Origin: CAYZJR01 sp964503045
GTDB taxonomy: Bacteria; Cyanobacteriota; Vampirovibrionia; Obscuribacterales; Obscuribacteraceae
Direction: 5' to 3'
Length of the DNA: 64,000 bases
Assembly (NCBI GenBank): GCA_964503045.1
Contig: CAZCZI010000014.1
Location: 62,001 to 126,000 of the forward strand
The translations under genes and the position numbers were made by a program. The notes below the pieces were generated by a model that had not been told where the DNA came from, did no database searches, and was given only the letters and a program-made list of their open reading frames with translations. Positions 25,556-35,501 of this stretch are shown here, piece after piece (the first letter of the stretch is position 1; each line of letters opens with the position of its first letter).

Positions 25556-26862
25556 CAGCTTGACACAGGCTCCTTCTTGATGTACACACGAGCTTCTGCC
25601 ATGACCTCGTCTGGCAATGTAGTATTTCTGCTACTAGACTTGGTGGCCAGCACTTTTCCTTTTGTATCCATAAGAACCCAATTAAGGTGTGGCAGTGGTG
25701 CCTTAGCTGGTGCTTCGGCGTTGGGCTGCCCGGTAACTATGTCGAAATAAGAAACATGGCATGGACACAGGATCTTTCCATCCTTAACCTGATTACCTAC
25801 GGTGCATCCCAGGTGCGTGCACTTTGCCGAAATGAGAAGAGGCAGCCCGTCCGAACCTTTGAAGGCAATGGCAGGACGCATCTCAAAGTCAATGAAATAC
25901 TTGCCCAGATCGCTCTTCAAGTCACTCAGCTTTGAAACCAAAATGTAGTCATTCCGCTGCCTTTCTAGTTCGAGCTTTCTTTGATCTGTTGTGGCTTCAA
26001 GTCGTTTTAGCTTCGCTTCCATTTGCTCTGCTTCGGCTTGTAAGGATAGCCGCGGTCCTAAAAAGAAACGAAAGACTTTGTCTAAGGCGCCAAAGGACAA
26101 GAGGAAGGCACCGATCGCGATGCCGAATCCACCTTTGATGAAGTGGCGCCGCGCTTCTTCTTTAATGAATACATCAGAGCCAACTTCGTTTCGTCTGGGA
26201 TTGTTCCAGATTACATTTATAGGCGGACGGCTCAGATACTCCAGCGGCGCAGCAAACATGTGAATCAATCGCGAAAAGGGAATTATCAAAATCAAGAGCC
26301 ATGCACCAACTACGTGCGCTTTTATAACGGGTGGCATGTCCTGAACAAAGGAAATGTCGGGACTGAGGCAAACCAGGCTCCATATGTACGGACTCATTGT
26401 GCTCGCGCTCCATAGTGCACCCCACTTGTAATGCAAAGCGGTGGCAACACCCAGCACCACTTGTAATATCAGCAGGGCTAGCACTACCAAGTCCATAGTG
26501 CTCGTCACTGACTGTACTTTGCTCGATGTCAATCTACGAATTGAAAGTGCGACGATTCCAAATAGACAAAGAAAAGACAAACCCAATCCGACGGATTCCA
26601 CGACAAGCAAAGCTGGCCGGTACGAAAGAAGTTGAATCCACGGCCGCGGAAATAGAAATGCAAGAATATGAGCCAAGATTATCAAGGTTATACCGAGATG
26701 AAATGGCAAAGAGCCCCACATCAGGCCTTTGGTCTCCAGAAACTGTGATGACAATGCCGAGTAGGTAAGAGACTGATACTTAAGGCGATACCATGTGCCT
26801 ATCGCGCACGTAACGACGGCGATGTATGGCAGCGCTATGAACAGTAGGGTATCGATCATCAT
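25555..26862 (-). CDS. narI: NarI-Rieske fusion (nitrate reductase gamma subunit plus Rieske protein)
   Basis: 435 residues in two modules. Residues 1-215 are NarI: five transmembrane helices with heme-ligand histidines H55, H65, H183 and H201, the diheme quinol-oxidising subunit. After a linker comes a twin-arginine-like start (ARRHFIKGG, R238/R239), another membrane helix (245-263), a coiled coil (272-305) and a Rieske domain with KCTHLGC (C348, H350, C353) and CPCHVS (C366, C368, H369), binding a 2Fe-2S cluster. Usual NarI is about 225 residues, so the extra half is a full Rieske protein. The start ATGA overlaps narJ. The chain links nitrate reductase and the downstream cytochrome b. A sequencing fusion is unlikely because the frame is clean throughout. 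Confidence 0.9.
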   Translation of the reverse strand: MMIDTLLFIALPYIAVVTCAIGTWYRLKYQSLTYSALSSQFLETKGLMWGSLPFHLGITLIILAHILAFLFPRPWIQLLSYRPALLVVESVGLGLSFLCLFGIVALSIRRLTSSKVQSVTSTMDLVVLALLILQVVLGVATALHYKWGALWSASTMSPYIWSLVCLSPDISFVQDMPPVIKAHVVGAWLLILIIPFSRLIHMFAAPLEYLSRPPINVIWNNPRRNEVGSDVFIKEEARRHFIKGGFGIAIGAFLLSFGALDKVFRFFLGPRLSLQAEAEQMEAKLKRLEATTDQRKLELERQRNDYILVSKLSDLKSDLGKYFIDFEMRPAIAFKGSDGLPLLISAKCTHLGCTVGNQVKDGKILCPCHVSYFDIVTGQPNAEAPAKAPLPHLNWVLMDTKGKVLATKSSSRNTTLPDEVMAEARVYIKKEPVSS

Positions 26863-27407
26863 AAGCTATGCTCTCCTGATAGATCAACTGCCAGCAATTG
26901 GCTGATCGTCTCAAGCAGATAGAAAAACGGATTCTCACCGTCTTTGAGACTGGCACTCATCTCCTTGACCGGGTTTAGAAGACAGAATTGCGTGAGTTCG
27001 GCAAACTCCTCGCTCGTGAAAAGAGGGGCAAAGCGCAGGATTGCACCTAAGTGATCTGGCATCTCTCCTTTGACGTCGAAGCCACCCTCTTCATAGCGCG
27101 AACTCAACTTCGCCATGAACCCTCCTCGATCGTAGCTTTCGTCGCCATACAAATGAGCGCTGACATATGGACAGCATATGGGAGCAAGGTCAAATGTGCG
27201 CGTGAAAATCTCTTCCAACCGCCACAAAGGCATTTCCAAAATCAGCTTCTGGAACTCTTGCAGAGCTTTGGAGGGCTTGTGAAAGTGTTTATCTAAAAAG
27301 CATCTTGCTGCTTCCACGCTATCTGCATAACTCTCGCTTGGGTATTCGAGAAGCCGCCCCATAAGTGCCAATGCGAGCTGTCTATCCTGAAATGAACCAA
27401 AGACCAT
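26859..27407 (-). CDS. narJ: Nitrate reductase assembly chaperone NarJ
   Basis: 182 residues from the ATG at 27407, which has GGAGAGACGG upstream. The longer frame to 27524 overlaps narH and lacks a ribosome binding site. NarJ/TorD-type chaperones bind apo-NarG in the cytoplasm and help insert molybdenum cofactor and the FS0 cluster. The helical pattern fits the family (LMGRLLEYPSESY near the start, EEIFTRTFDLAPICCPYVSAHLYGDES in the middle), including the PYVSAHLYG-type signature. It is coupled to narI by a 4-base overlap. Confidence 0.85.
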   Translation of the reverse strand: MVFGSFQDRQLALALMGRLLEYPSESYADSVEAARCFLDKHFHKPSKALQEFQKLILEMPLWRLEEIFTRTFDLAPICCPYVSAHLYGDESYDRGGFMAKLSSRYEEGGFDVKGEMPDHLGAILRFAPLFTSEEFAELTQFCLLNPVKEMSASLKDGENPFFYLLETISQLLAVDLSGEHSL

Positions 27408-27444
27408 CACCGTCTCTCCATATAAATGTCTCGTACCTCCTCCC

Positions 27445-28947
27445 TCATGGACCCCTTTCCGGTGCTTGACTGAGGCCAAGCCCCGTGCAACCTTTGCACA
27501 TCTCTGGATTGCAGCTCTCGCCAATCGCTTCCTCTCGTTTCAGCTCTGGCAAAACAAACCGTTCATGAATGGTTGGTATAGCCGTCAAGGCATAAATCTC
27601 GTCGGCTTCTTTCGGGTTAGTGTGACCCTCATGCATAATCTTGCTCATTTCTACCAGATCGAGATCATCGAGCTCTAGCGAACGCCTGTAATACCTAACG
27701 GCCATCAGTTTCTTCATGACCCCTTCGATGATCGCCTCATTGCCCGCCGAAAACAGTTTGGACAAATACTTTATAGGCAGACGTGACTGCTCAATGCTGC
27801 TGAAAAAGGCATCACTGGCATGTTTGTACTTGCCGCCGTCCAGCTTGCCCATTACGGGCAAGAGCGGAGGCACATAGAAAAGCATAGGCATGGTTCGATG
27901 TTCCACATGCAGCGGTAAAGCCACTTTCCACTTCATCACATACTTGTAGACTGGTGACAGCTGTGCCGCCTGAATGAACTCATCGCTAATGCCATTTTGT
28001 TTAGCCATCTCGATCACTTGTTTGTCAAACGGATCGAGAATCACACTTCTTTGTGAGTCAACCAGGGCTTCATCTGGCACGGACATAGCCTCTTTTACAC
28101 GATCGGCGTCATACAATAACACTCCAAGGTAACGTATGCGTCCTACGCAGGAATGGAAACAGTTGGGAATCTGCCCTGTCTCAAGCTTTGGATAGCACAA
28201 TATACACTTCTCTGATTTACCAGTCTTCCAGTTGTAGTAGATTTTCTTGTACGGACAGGCAGAGACACAAGCGCGCCAACCTTTGCATACTTCTTGATTA
28301 ATTAGGACAATCCCGTCTTCGCCTCTTTTGTAGAGTGCCCCGGACGGACATGAGGCTACACAACTTGGATTCGCACAATGATTGCATATGCGCGGTAGAT
28401 ACATAAACGACACGCGCTCTATCTCGAAAAGCTGCTCGCGCTCCTCGTCAGTCAAGCCCTCGAGATTGAAGTCATTTTCCGCATAAATTGGCGACCCGGA
28501 AAGATCGTCATCCCAATTCGGACCTGCATCGATATCTATATATTCTCCCGTAATTTGAGACACCGGTATCGCTGTCGGTTGATCGTTACCGGCTTCAGTA
28601 TCAAAAAGATCTTGATACTTGTAGGTCCAGGGCTCGTAATAATCCTCGAGTCCTGGCTGGTTCGGGTTGTAGAAGAGTTTGATAAAGGAATCGAGTTTGT
28701 TCTGGCAGCGTAACTCCAGATTTCTCTTGCCGTCTTTCCCATTCAGCTTCCAGCCGCCTTTATAGTGGCTCTGGTCCTCCCAGAGCGTTGGATAGCCAGT
28801 TCCAGGCTTAGTCTCTACATTATTCCACCACATATATTCAGCACCCGGCCTGTCTGTCCAGACGTTCTTGCAGGCAAGCGAGCAGGTGTGACAACCGATG
28901 CACTTATCGAGATGAAAGACCATTGAAACTTGAGCGCGGATATCCAT
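27445..28947 (-). CDS. narH: Respiratory nitrate reductase beta subunit NarH
   Basis: 500 residues carrying four Fe-S cluster motifs that conduct electrons from NarI to NarG. The first is CIGCHTCSLACKNVW near residue 16, then CNHCANPSCVASCPSG, and CKGWRACVSACPYKK in which Trp replaces one Cys, the known sign of a 3Fe-4S cluster. CILCYPKLETGQIPNCFHSCVG completes the set. Cytoplasmic-side or membrane-associated. Starts 13 bases after narG ends. Confidence 0.95.
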   Translation of the reverse strand: MDIRAQVSMVFHLDKCIGCHTCSLACKNVWTDRPGAEYMWWNNVETKPGTGYPTLWEDQSHYKGGWKLNGKDGKRNLELRCQNKLDSFIKLFYNPNQPGLEDYYEPWTYKYQDLFDTEAGNDQPTAIPVSQITGEYIDIDAGPNWDDDLSGSPIYAENDFNLEGLTDEEREQLFEIERVSFMYLPRICNHCANPSCVASCPSGALYKRGEDGIVLINQEVCKGWRACVSACPYKKIYYNWKTGKSEKCILCYPKLETGQIPNCFHSCVGRIRYLGVLLYDADRVKEAMSVPDEALVDSQRSVILDPFDKQVIEMAKQNGISDEFIQAAQLSPVYKYVMKWKVALPLHVEHRTMPMLFYVPPLLPVMGKLDGGKYKHASDAFFSSIEQSRLPIKYLSKLFSAGNEAIIEGVMKKLMAVRYYRRSLELDDLDLVEMSKIMHEGHTNPKEADEIYALTAIPTIHERFVLPELKREEAIGESCNPEMCKGCTGLGLSQAPERGP

Positions 28948-28960
28948 GGATCAAACTCCC

Positions 28961-31900
28961 TTAAAAACTTGGTTTGCCAAGCTTTTTGACGATGACGAAA
29001 GTATCGCGGTTAACGCCCTGCGGTCCCCAGTAATTGAAAGCATAAGTGAATTGTGCATAGCCACCAATCAGAAACAATGGCTTCAGTCTTGCTCTGGTCA
29101 GACTGTTATGCCCGCCGGCCCTCTTCATGCCGCGCTCTTTTGACTTGGGCACAGAAAGCGTGCGCTCAGGCGAGTGATAGATCATCGCCACGCCCCGCGG
29201 GATTCTTGCACTAACGACCACTCTTGTGCAAACAACTCCATGATCATTGAAGATCTCCACCCAGTCGTTGTCTACGATGCCCGATGTATCGGCGTCCTTG
29301 TCATTTATCCAAACAGGGTAGACTCCCCGGGACAATGTTTTCATTCTTAAAGTGTCACCGAAGGTCGAATGGATATGCCACTTCCCATGCGGTGTTAGGT
29401 AGTTGAGAATGAGCGAACCGCCCTCCTTGTTCGAGCGTTCAAGGTCTCTCGTCTGGCGCATATCGGCACGTGGCTTGAATACAGGTAGGTTCTCTCCGTA
29501 TGCGATATACGCTTCGTGGTCGTAATAAAGGCTTTGCCGACCGGTAAGAGTTCTAAATGGAATTAACTCCTCTATGTTTTGGCAATAGGCTGAATACGTT
29601 CTCTCTTTATTGATGTTTCCTGTCCAATACGGTGTCGTCAAGTAACGCCTGGGTTGCGCAGCAAGATCGGCAAATGATAAGCGAATCGACCGAGTGTCTT
29701 CCGCCAGGTGGATTAGGTCAAGCCCGGTATGACGCGACTCTGCCTGATAGGCTCTAAAGGCTGCTTCCCCGTTGGTTTCGGCGGCAAAGTAAAGAACAAC
29801 TTCACAGGCTAATCGATCGGACTTCAAAGAAGGATATTTCTTGTCTGCCCAGGTCTCAGTCGGATTGATTTCCATGAATCGGTCATACATGTCGGAGACA
29901 TCGTATGTGGTGCCATGCATGCCAATGCCATTGTTTCTGAAATTAGGTCCCAATGAGATAAAGCGATTATAGAGATTGACATAATCTCGAGTAATAATCT
30001 TGATATTTGGGGCTGTCTTTCCTGGTATCAAGTCGCATTGACCTTTCGCCCAGTCTTTAATAGTCGGTTGCGCCAGTTCGGCCGGAGTGTCGTGCATCAA
30101 AGGAGATAGCTGAACATCTTTAATAGCATCAGGCAAGTAGTGCTTAGCCAGCTCTGAAGTCTTCTCAGCCAATCCTTTGAAAATATCCCAATCGCTTTTC
30201 GATTCCCAGCATGGTGGCACTGCTGGTTGCAATGGGTGGATGAAAGTATGCATGTCGGTCGAGTTCAGGTCATACTTCTCATAGTGTGTTGCAGCCGGAA
30301 GAATGATGTCGGAATAAAGAGCGGATGTATCCATGCGGAAATTGAGATCTACTATCAGATCCATCTTGCCCAGTTCCACTTTGTCGTGCCAGGTTACGTC
30401 TTTTACTAGACTACCGGCCAGCTCTTCTGAAATTGAATTGTTATGCGTGCCCAAGTAATGCTTGAGGAAATACTCATGCCCCTTTGCTGACGACATAATG
30501 GCATTGCCGCGCCAGATGTACCAGACACGCGGAAAAGACTCTGGATTGTCGGGATCTTCCATGGAAAACTTAAGCGACCTCTGCTTAAGTCGCGATACCA
30601 CGTACGCCACTATCTCCTCGTCGGACTTTGCACCTGCCGCTTGCGCCTGAGCTACCAACTCCAAATTGCTTTCGGTGAATTGCGGGTAGCACGGCATCCA
30701 GCCCAGGCGTACAGCCATTGCTTGTTTGTCTGCAGTGTGCCCGTGCGCGAACGCATCATTAGCATCAGCCACTGGGCACATCTCATTGAATTCAGGATCG
30801 TATCGCCACTGATCGGAATGCATGTAATGAAAGGACGGAGCATTCTGCAAACGTGGAGGTCCGCCCCAGTCCGTAGCAAAAGCTAGTGGTGCCCAGGATG
30901 ACTGCGGCGCCAGCTTCTCCTGTCCAACATAATGATTGAGCCCGCCACCATTTTTACCAACACATCCGCAAAGAACAAGTGCAGTAATGATTGATCGATA
31001 AATAAGATTATTGTGATACCAATGGTTTGCACCCGCTCCGATAATAACGCTGCATTTGCCCTTGCTGCGCTCTGCCGTTCTCGCCCATTCGCGAGCAAAT
31101 CTGACCACCGTGTCTGCGTCGATGCCCGTGAATGCCTCCTGCCAGGCCGGTGTATAGGGTTCTTTGTCATCCCGGTATTTGCATACAGTCTCTCCTGACT
31201 CCCTACCAACTCCATATTGAGAAAGAAGTAGCTCAAAGGCTGTAGTGACAAGCACTGGTCCGTCAAGTGTTTCAACCTCCATGCAGGGCACCGAGCGTGA
31301 TACTACCTTGTCTCCTGTCCCCTCGGTGAAATCAGAAAAGTCAACCTCAACAGAAATCTCCGCTCGCTCTTTCAGTCTCAAGAGCGGATCCAGTTTTTCA
31401 TTGCTGGCCTCATCTTGCAGTTTGAGATTCCACTGACCATGTGCTTTTTGCCATCTATGTCCGATCTGCCCAAGCGGCACTGCCAGTTTGCCTGTCGCTG
31501 CATCGACCACGAACATCTTCCAGTCGCTGTTCTCAGTTTTGGTTGTCTTTTCTATCTGGCTGGCTCTCAGTAGCTTGCCGGCAGTATAGCGGCCGTCTTT
31601 TCCCGGCTTGAGTACAACAAGAAACGGCAGGTCGCTGTATTGCTTTAAATAATCATTGAAGTACGCCGTTTCTTTATCTATGAAGTACTCCTTCAATATC
31701 ACATGACCGACAGACATCCAGAAGGCGCCATCCTGTCCCTGGTTGATAGGCACCCATTCATCTGCTATTTTCGAGACTTGGGAGAAGTCAGGCGAAAACA
31801 CCACTACTTTTGCCCCTCGATGCCGAGCTTCTACCAGAAAATGCGCATCGGGGGTACGTGTCATCAGTACGTTTGATCCAACCGTGGCTACGAATTTGGA

Positions 31901-32590
31901 GTGGTACCAATCGGCGCTCTCGGCAACATCTGTTTGTTCTCCCCATACCTCCGGAGACGCCGGTGGCAAGTCACAATACCAGTCATAGAAGGACAGGTTG
32001 ACACCGCCCATCAACTGCAAAAACCTGGCTCCCGCTGCATAGCTGATCATCGACATAGCCGGTATGGGAGAGAAACCGACAATCCGGTCAGGCCCGTATC
32101 GTTTTATCGTGTGAATGTTAGCAGCAGCAATCAATTCATTTACTTCTTGCCATGAAGCTCTGCGGAAGCCCCCTTTGCCTCTGGCGTTCTGATAGCGTTC
32201 GCGCAAAACCGGGTCGTCAACAATCGACCGGAATGCAGCCACCGGATCGTCGGGATGTAGTGCTTTTGCCTGACGCCACAAATCAAGCAAAACTCCGCGA
32301 GCATACGGGTATTTCACTCTAAGAGGGCTGTACAGGTACCAGGAGCATGATATTCCTCGTTGACAGCCGCGCGGCTCATGGGGCGGAATCTCTTTGCTAA
32401 TAATCGGGTAATCTAGGGCCTGCAATTCCCACGTCACGATGCCGTTTTTCACATAGACGTTCCAACTGCATGAGCCTGTGCAATTGACACCATGGGTGGA
32501 GCGTACGATCTTGTCATACTGCCACCGGTTGCGATATAAGTCTTCCCATTGTCGCTCTTTGGGCGCGAATATGTCTCTGATCCATGCCAT
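28961..32590 (-). CDS. narG: Respiratory nitrate reductase alpha subunit NarG
   Basis: 1209 residues, normal length. It reduces nitrate to nitrite at a Mo-bis-MGD site. The FS0 cluster ligands are H33, C37, C41 (HGVNCTGSC) and C76. The Mo-ligand aspartate is D207 in YDWYCDLPPASPEVW, identical in context to E. coli NarG. There is no twin-arginine signal at the N-terminus (MAWIRDIFAP), which is consistent with the cytoplasm-facing form, although this cannot be proved from one feature. The start lies 3 bases after the upstream cytochrome c stop. Confidence 0.96.
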   Translation of the reverse strand: MAWIRDIFAPKERQWEDLYRNRWQYDKIVRSTHGVNCTGSCSWNVYVKNGIVTWELQALDYPIISKEIPPHEPRGCQRGISCSWYLYSPLRVKYPYARGVLLDLWRQAKALHPDDPVAAFRSIVDDPVLRERYQNARGKGGFRRASWQEVNELIAAANIHTIKRYGPDRIVGFSPIPAMSMISYAAGARFLQLMGGVNLSFYDWYCDLPPASPEVWGEQTDVAESADWYHSKFVATVGSNVLMTRTPDAHFLVEARHRGAKVVVFSPDFSQVSKIADEWVPINQGQDGAFWMSVGHVILKEYFIDKETAYFNDYLKQYSDLPFLVVLKPGKDGRYTAGKLLRASQIEKTTKTENSDWKMFVVDAATGKLAVPLGQIGHRWQKAHGQWNLKLQDEASNEKLDPLLRLKERAEISVEVDFSDFTEGTGDKVVSRSVPCMEVETLDGPVLVTTAFELLLSQYGVGRESGETVCKYRDDKEPYTPAWQEAFTGIDADTVVRFAREWARTAERSKGKCSVIIGAGANHWYHNNLIYRSIITALVLCGCVGKNGGGLNHYVGQEKLAPQSSWAPLAFATDWGGPPRLQNAPSFHYMHSDQWRYDPEFNEMCPVADANDAFAHGHTADKQAMAVRLGWMPCYPQFTESNLELVAQAQAAGAKSDEEIVAYVVSRLKQRSLKFSMEDPDNPESFPRVWYIWRGNAIMSSAKGHEYFLKHYLGTHNNSISEELAGSLVKDVTWHDKVELGKMDLIVDLNFRMDTSALYSDIILPAATHYEKYDLNSTDMHTFIHPLQPAVPPCWESKSDWDIFKGLAEKTSELAKHYLPDAIKDVQLSPLMHDTPAELAQPTIKDWAKGQCDLIPGKTAPNIKIITRDYVNLYNRFISLGPNFRNNGIGMHGTTYDVSDMYDRFMEINPTETWADKKYPSLKSDRLACEVVLYFAAETNGEAAFRAYQAESRHTGLDLIHLAEDTRSIRLSFADLAAQPRRYLTTPYWTGNINKERTYSAYCQNIEELIPFRTLTGRQSLYYDHEAYIAYGENLPVFKPRADMRQTRDLERSNKEGGSLILNYLTPHGKWHIHSTFGDTLRMKTLSRGVYPVWINDKDADTSGIVDNDWVEIFNDHGVVCTRVVVSARIPRGVAMIYHSPERTLSVPKSKERGMKRAGGHNSLTRARLKPLFLIGGYAQFTYAFNYWGPQGVNRDTFVIVKKLGKPSF

Positions 32591-32593
32591 GAT

Positions 32594-33400
32594 TCAACTT
32601 CCTTTGAGCTTTTTGAGAATGCTCTTGTTGCGACCTCGGTATCCGAAGGCGATTACACCGACAACCAAGACAGCCAGTCCAAAACCATAAAGCACGACTG
32701 GCGGTTCATTATGTACTCGCTGCCCTTCTTTGATTGCCTTTAAGTATTGCGCTAAATCGAGTGCTTCTTGTCGCGAAATCTTATGATCCTTATATGTTGG
32801 TTTCATGATCTTGAACGCCGTATGCTCGCAAGCGGACACAAGTCCTGCCTCGTTCATTTTGTCTGCAATCTGTGTCAGATCTGGACCAAGAGTCCCACCA
32901 CGGCCTTCCGCTTGGTGGCAGGCAATACATGACACGCCACCATTTTGAAAGGCGGTACGACCAGTAAAAAGTCTGGCACCGGCTTCGGACGAACCCAACT
33001 CTTTTGAAGGAGACTGACTCAAAACCGGAGATTCAGATGCATTGGCCTTACTAACGTCAATGCTTTGACTGGCATTGCCTGGCACTGAGGTTGACTTCGG
33101 GGACCCTGTCGTTTTTGAATCTTTGATGTAACGAACCAATTGGCTCACTTCATCATCGTTGAGCGCGCCAACATTGTCTTCCATCCTCTTGATAGCTTTC
33201 GTTAAGTCGCTGTCGTTCCACTTTGCAGATTCCGCCAGATCGGGGCCGACGAGATTGCCGCCTCCTATCGTGTGGCACCCCGAGCACTTATCGTTGTAGA
33301 GATTGGCAGTTTCATCCGCTTCGACTGCGCTAACAACAAGGAAAGTCGCAGCGCTGGCGCAGCATATCTTCTTCAGTTTAGTCGGCAGCCTTGACAGCAT
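32594..33400 (-). CDS. Diheme cytochrome c, first gene of nar operon
   Basis: 268 residues with an N-terminal signal segment, two heme c motifs (CSGCH at 39-43 and CIACH at 158-162), a Ser/Pro-rich linker between the two cytochrome domains, and a C-terminal transmembrane helix with a basic tail. It is therefore a periplasmic diheme cytochrome anchored in the inner membrane. A diheme cytochrome heading the nitrate reductase operon recalls narC of Thermus, where it connects the quinone pool to nitrate reductase; homology to that protein is an inference from position and heme number. The spacing to narG is 3 bases. Confidence 0.85.
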   Translation of the reverse strand: MLSRLPTKLKKICCASAATFLVVSAVEADETANLYNDKCSGCHTIGGGNLVGPDLAESAKWNDSDLTKAIKRMEDNVGALNDDEVSQLVRYIKDSKTTGSPKSTSVPGNASQSIDVSKANASESPVLSQSPSKELGSSEAGARLFTGRTAFQNGGVSCIACHQAEGRGGTLGPDLTQIADKMNEAGLVSACEHTAFKIMKPTYKDHKISRQEALDLAQYLKAIKEGQRVHNEPPVVLYGFGLAVLVVGVIAFGYRGRNKSILKKLKGS

Positions 33401-33785
33401 AGAGTTGTTAGTTAACGCCTTCCATTCCTTGTGTGCTGTCTATTCTCATGGATATCACTCGATAAAGTTATCATTCCAAAGCATGAATTGTCGCTCAGCC
33501 AAGATGTAGGGTTTTTTGTCTCAGGAGACAGAGTATCTTTGCCAATTGCCGCCATATTCTATTGCCAAAACAAAAGAACGAGCAGGCGAGTTCATCCATC
33601 CAAAGGAGTATCTGATCGGCCGGGTTTTTCTTAATTTGTGTGTCTGTTAACATCAATTACCTTTGCTCGAAAACGCCGCAGCCGACAAGAAAGTCGCTTA
33701 TTGTTGAGCCGGTCACCTCAAAGTGACCAGTGCATTCATCGCTGTGTAAAGTGTTAGCATCCCGACAGACTCAATCGGGGTGACA
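33401..33785. promoter_or_regulatory. Divergent control region of the nar operon
   Basis: 385 bases between the nar operon and the small frame leading into the nitronate monooxygenase-like gene. It holds two notable symmetric elements: TGTCTC-AG-GAGACA at 33517-33530 and GGTCAC-6-GTGACC at 33711-33728. No match to a FNR/CRP-type TTGAT-N4-ATCAA site was seen. Confidence 0.4.
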
Positions 33786-33851
33786 ATGAAAAATCGCACG
33801 CGTGGACAAAAACTCCTCTCTCAACTGATTGCGGAGGTGTTCGCTCAATGA
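33786..33851 (+). CDS. 21-codon upstream frame coupled to next gene
   Basis: The ATG at 33786 has a GGGGTGAC ribosome binding site and runs 21 codons (basic start, amphipathic middle LLSQLIAEVF). It ends in TGA overlapping the ATG of the next gene (ATGA). This is the geometry of a coupled leader peptide; the coding status is uncertain. Confidence 0.35.
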   Translation: MKNRTRGQKLLSQLIAEVFAQ

Positions 33852-35305
33852 GCCATCCATGCATTATTCAAGGCGGCATGGGTGTCGCTGTATCTAACTA
33901 CAAACTGGCCAGCGCAGTTGCAAGCGAGGGGCACTTAGGGGTTGTTTCTGGAACCATGCTCGATACCGTCTTAGCAAGAAGATTGCAGGATGGCGACCCG
34001 GACGGAAGCCTCAGACGAGCTATCGGCAAATTTCCTCTACAAAGGATTGCAGAGGCAGTCATCAAGACGTACTTCATAGATGGCGGCAAAGACCCTAAAA
34101 CTCCGTACAAGGGCGTGCCTATGCATGGACTCCATTCATCCGACGCCCTTATAGAACTAACCATTCTCGCCAATTTTGTCGAGGTCTATCTGGCAAAGGA
34201 GGGACATGAAGGAGTGGTTGGAATCAATTACCTTACCAAGATCGACTTGCCGACATTGCCGTCGTTATTCGGAGCGATGCTTGCGGGAGTTGACTATGTG
34301 CTTATGGGCGCAGGTATCCCGCGTGCCATACCAGGCATTATCGACCAGCTAAGCACTTGCCAGCCAATTACTCAAAAATTGGATTGCCCGGACAGCACGA
34401 ACGGCTATACCCTATTCTTTGATCCTCGAAAGTATGTTCCGACTCTGTCCGAGTTACACCGCCCATACTTCTTTCCAATAGTCTCCTCGAGCACGTTAGC
34501 TCAAGCATTGATCAAAAAGGCAACCGGCAGAATCGACGGCTTGGTGGTTGAGCATTACTGCGCTGGCGGGCACAATGCACCACCTCGCGGTGGCATCAAA
34601 ATCGACGAGAACGGCGAGCCCATTTATGGCACCAAAGACGATATCAACACAGAGGACTTCTGTCGCCTGGGACAGCCTTTCTGGTTGGCTGGCTCTTATG
34701 CCTGTCCGGATAAGCTCAAAGACGCTATCAATAAAGGCGCTAAGGGCATCCAGGTAGGCTCTGCCTTTGCTTTCTGTAATGAATCAGGCATATTGCCCCA
34801 CTTGAAGCGAGACGTAATACAAAAAATTGTTCACGGACAAATTGAAGTCTTCACTGATCCAAGAGCGTCAGCCTCTGGTTATCCGTTCAAAGTCATTCAA
34901 GCGGAAGGATCTCTTTCACAAAACCCAGTTTACGAAGCCAGAAGTAGAATTTGCGATCTCGGCTATCTTCGAACTGTATATCAAAACTATGACGGATCGA
35001 TAGGCTTTCGTTGTCCAGGCGAACCCATAGAGACTTATTTGCGAAAAGGCGGTAGCCTGGAAGAAACAGACTGTAGAAAATGCCTCTGCAATGGTCTGAT
35101 GGCGACCGTGGGGTATGCCCAGGTCAGGGCAGAAGGCTTTCTGGAGCCGCCTTTGATCACTGGCGGCAAAGACTTGGATTTCATTAGCCGCATAGTTTGC
35201 CCAGGGCGTCTTGAATACTGCGCGAAAGATGTGCTTGATTACCTGCTTCCTGAAAGGAATCAGATCAACCTTGCGGCTGATTTTGTCTCGTCATCGATCG
35301 AATAG
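33848..35305 (+). CDS. Nitronate monooxygenase-like FMN protein
   Basis: 485 residues of the NMO/2-nitropropane dioxygenase group, FMN-dependent TIM barrels that oxidise nitronates or serve as enoyl reductases. Visible signatures are IIQGGMGVAVS at the start, VLMGAGIPRAIPG in the middle, HYCAGGHNAPPRGG at the active-site region (with the catalytic-type His) and KGIQVGSAFAF for the phosphate site. At 485 residues it is longer than typical NMO (about 320-380), and the C-terminal 130 residues carry a cysteine cluster (CRKCLCNG). GGAGGTG precedes the ATG. It is divergent from the nar operon and may deal with nitro by-products or act in lipid synthesis. Confidence 0.75.
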   Translation: MSHPCIIQGGMGVAVSNYKLASAVASEGHLGVVSGTMLDTVLARRLQDGDPDGSLRRAIGKFPLQRIAEAVIKTYFIDGGKDPKTPYKGVPMHGLHSSDALIELTILANFVEVYLAKEGHEGVVGINYLTKIDLPTLPSLFGAMLAGVDYVLMGAGIPRAIPGIIDQLSTCQPITQKLDCPDSTNGYTLFFDPRKYVPTLSELHRPYFFPIVSSSTLAQALIKKATGRIDGLVVEHYCAGGHNAPPRGGIKIDENGEPIYGTKDDINTEDFCRLGQPFWLAGSYACPDKLKDAINKGAKGIQVGSAFAFCNESGILPHLKRDVIQKIVHGQIEVFTDPRASASGYPFKVIQAEGSLSQNPVYEARSRICDLGYLRTVYQNYDGSIGFRCPGEPIETYLRKGGSLEETDCRKCLCNGLMATVGYAQVRAEGFLEPPLITGGKDLDFISRIVCPGRLEYCAKDVLDYLLPERNQINLAADFVSSSIE

Positions 35306-35501
35306 CATTGATGGGGCGTCAGGAATAAACAATAGTGGTTACCTTTTTGTACCCAGATGAAAAATATCCTCATTCAGCATATGCTTTTTACAAAGAGCAG
35401 TGCGTGTTTAGCCCGTTGGATGATGTCATTTGCTTCCTGAGAGTCATGCTAAAGAGCTTCGCTTGTGACAAATTTCGTTCGTTACCTGAGGACAGACTGG
35501 A

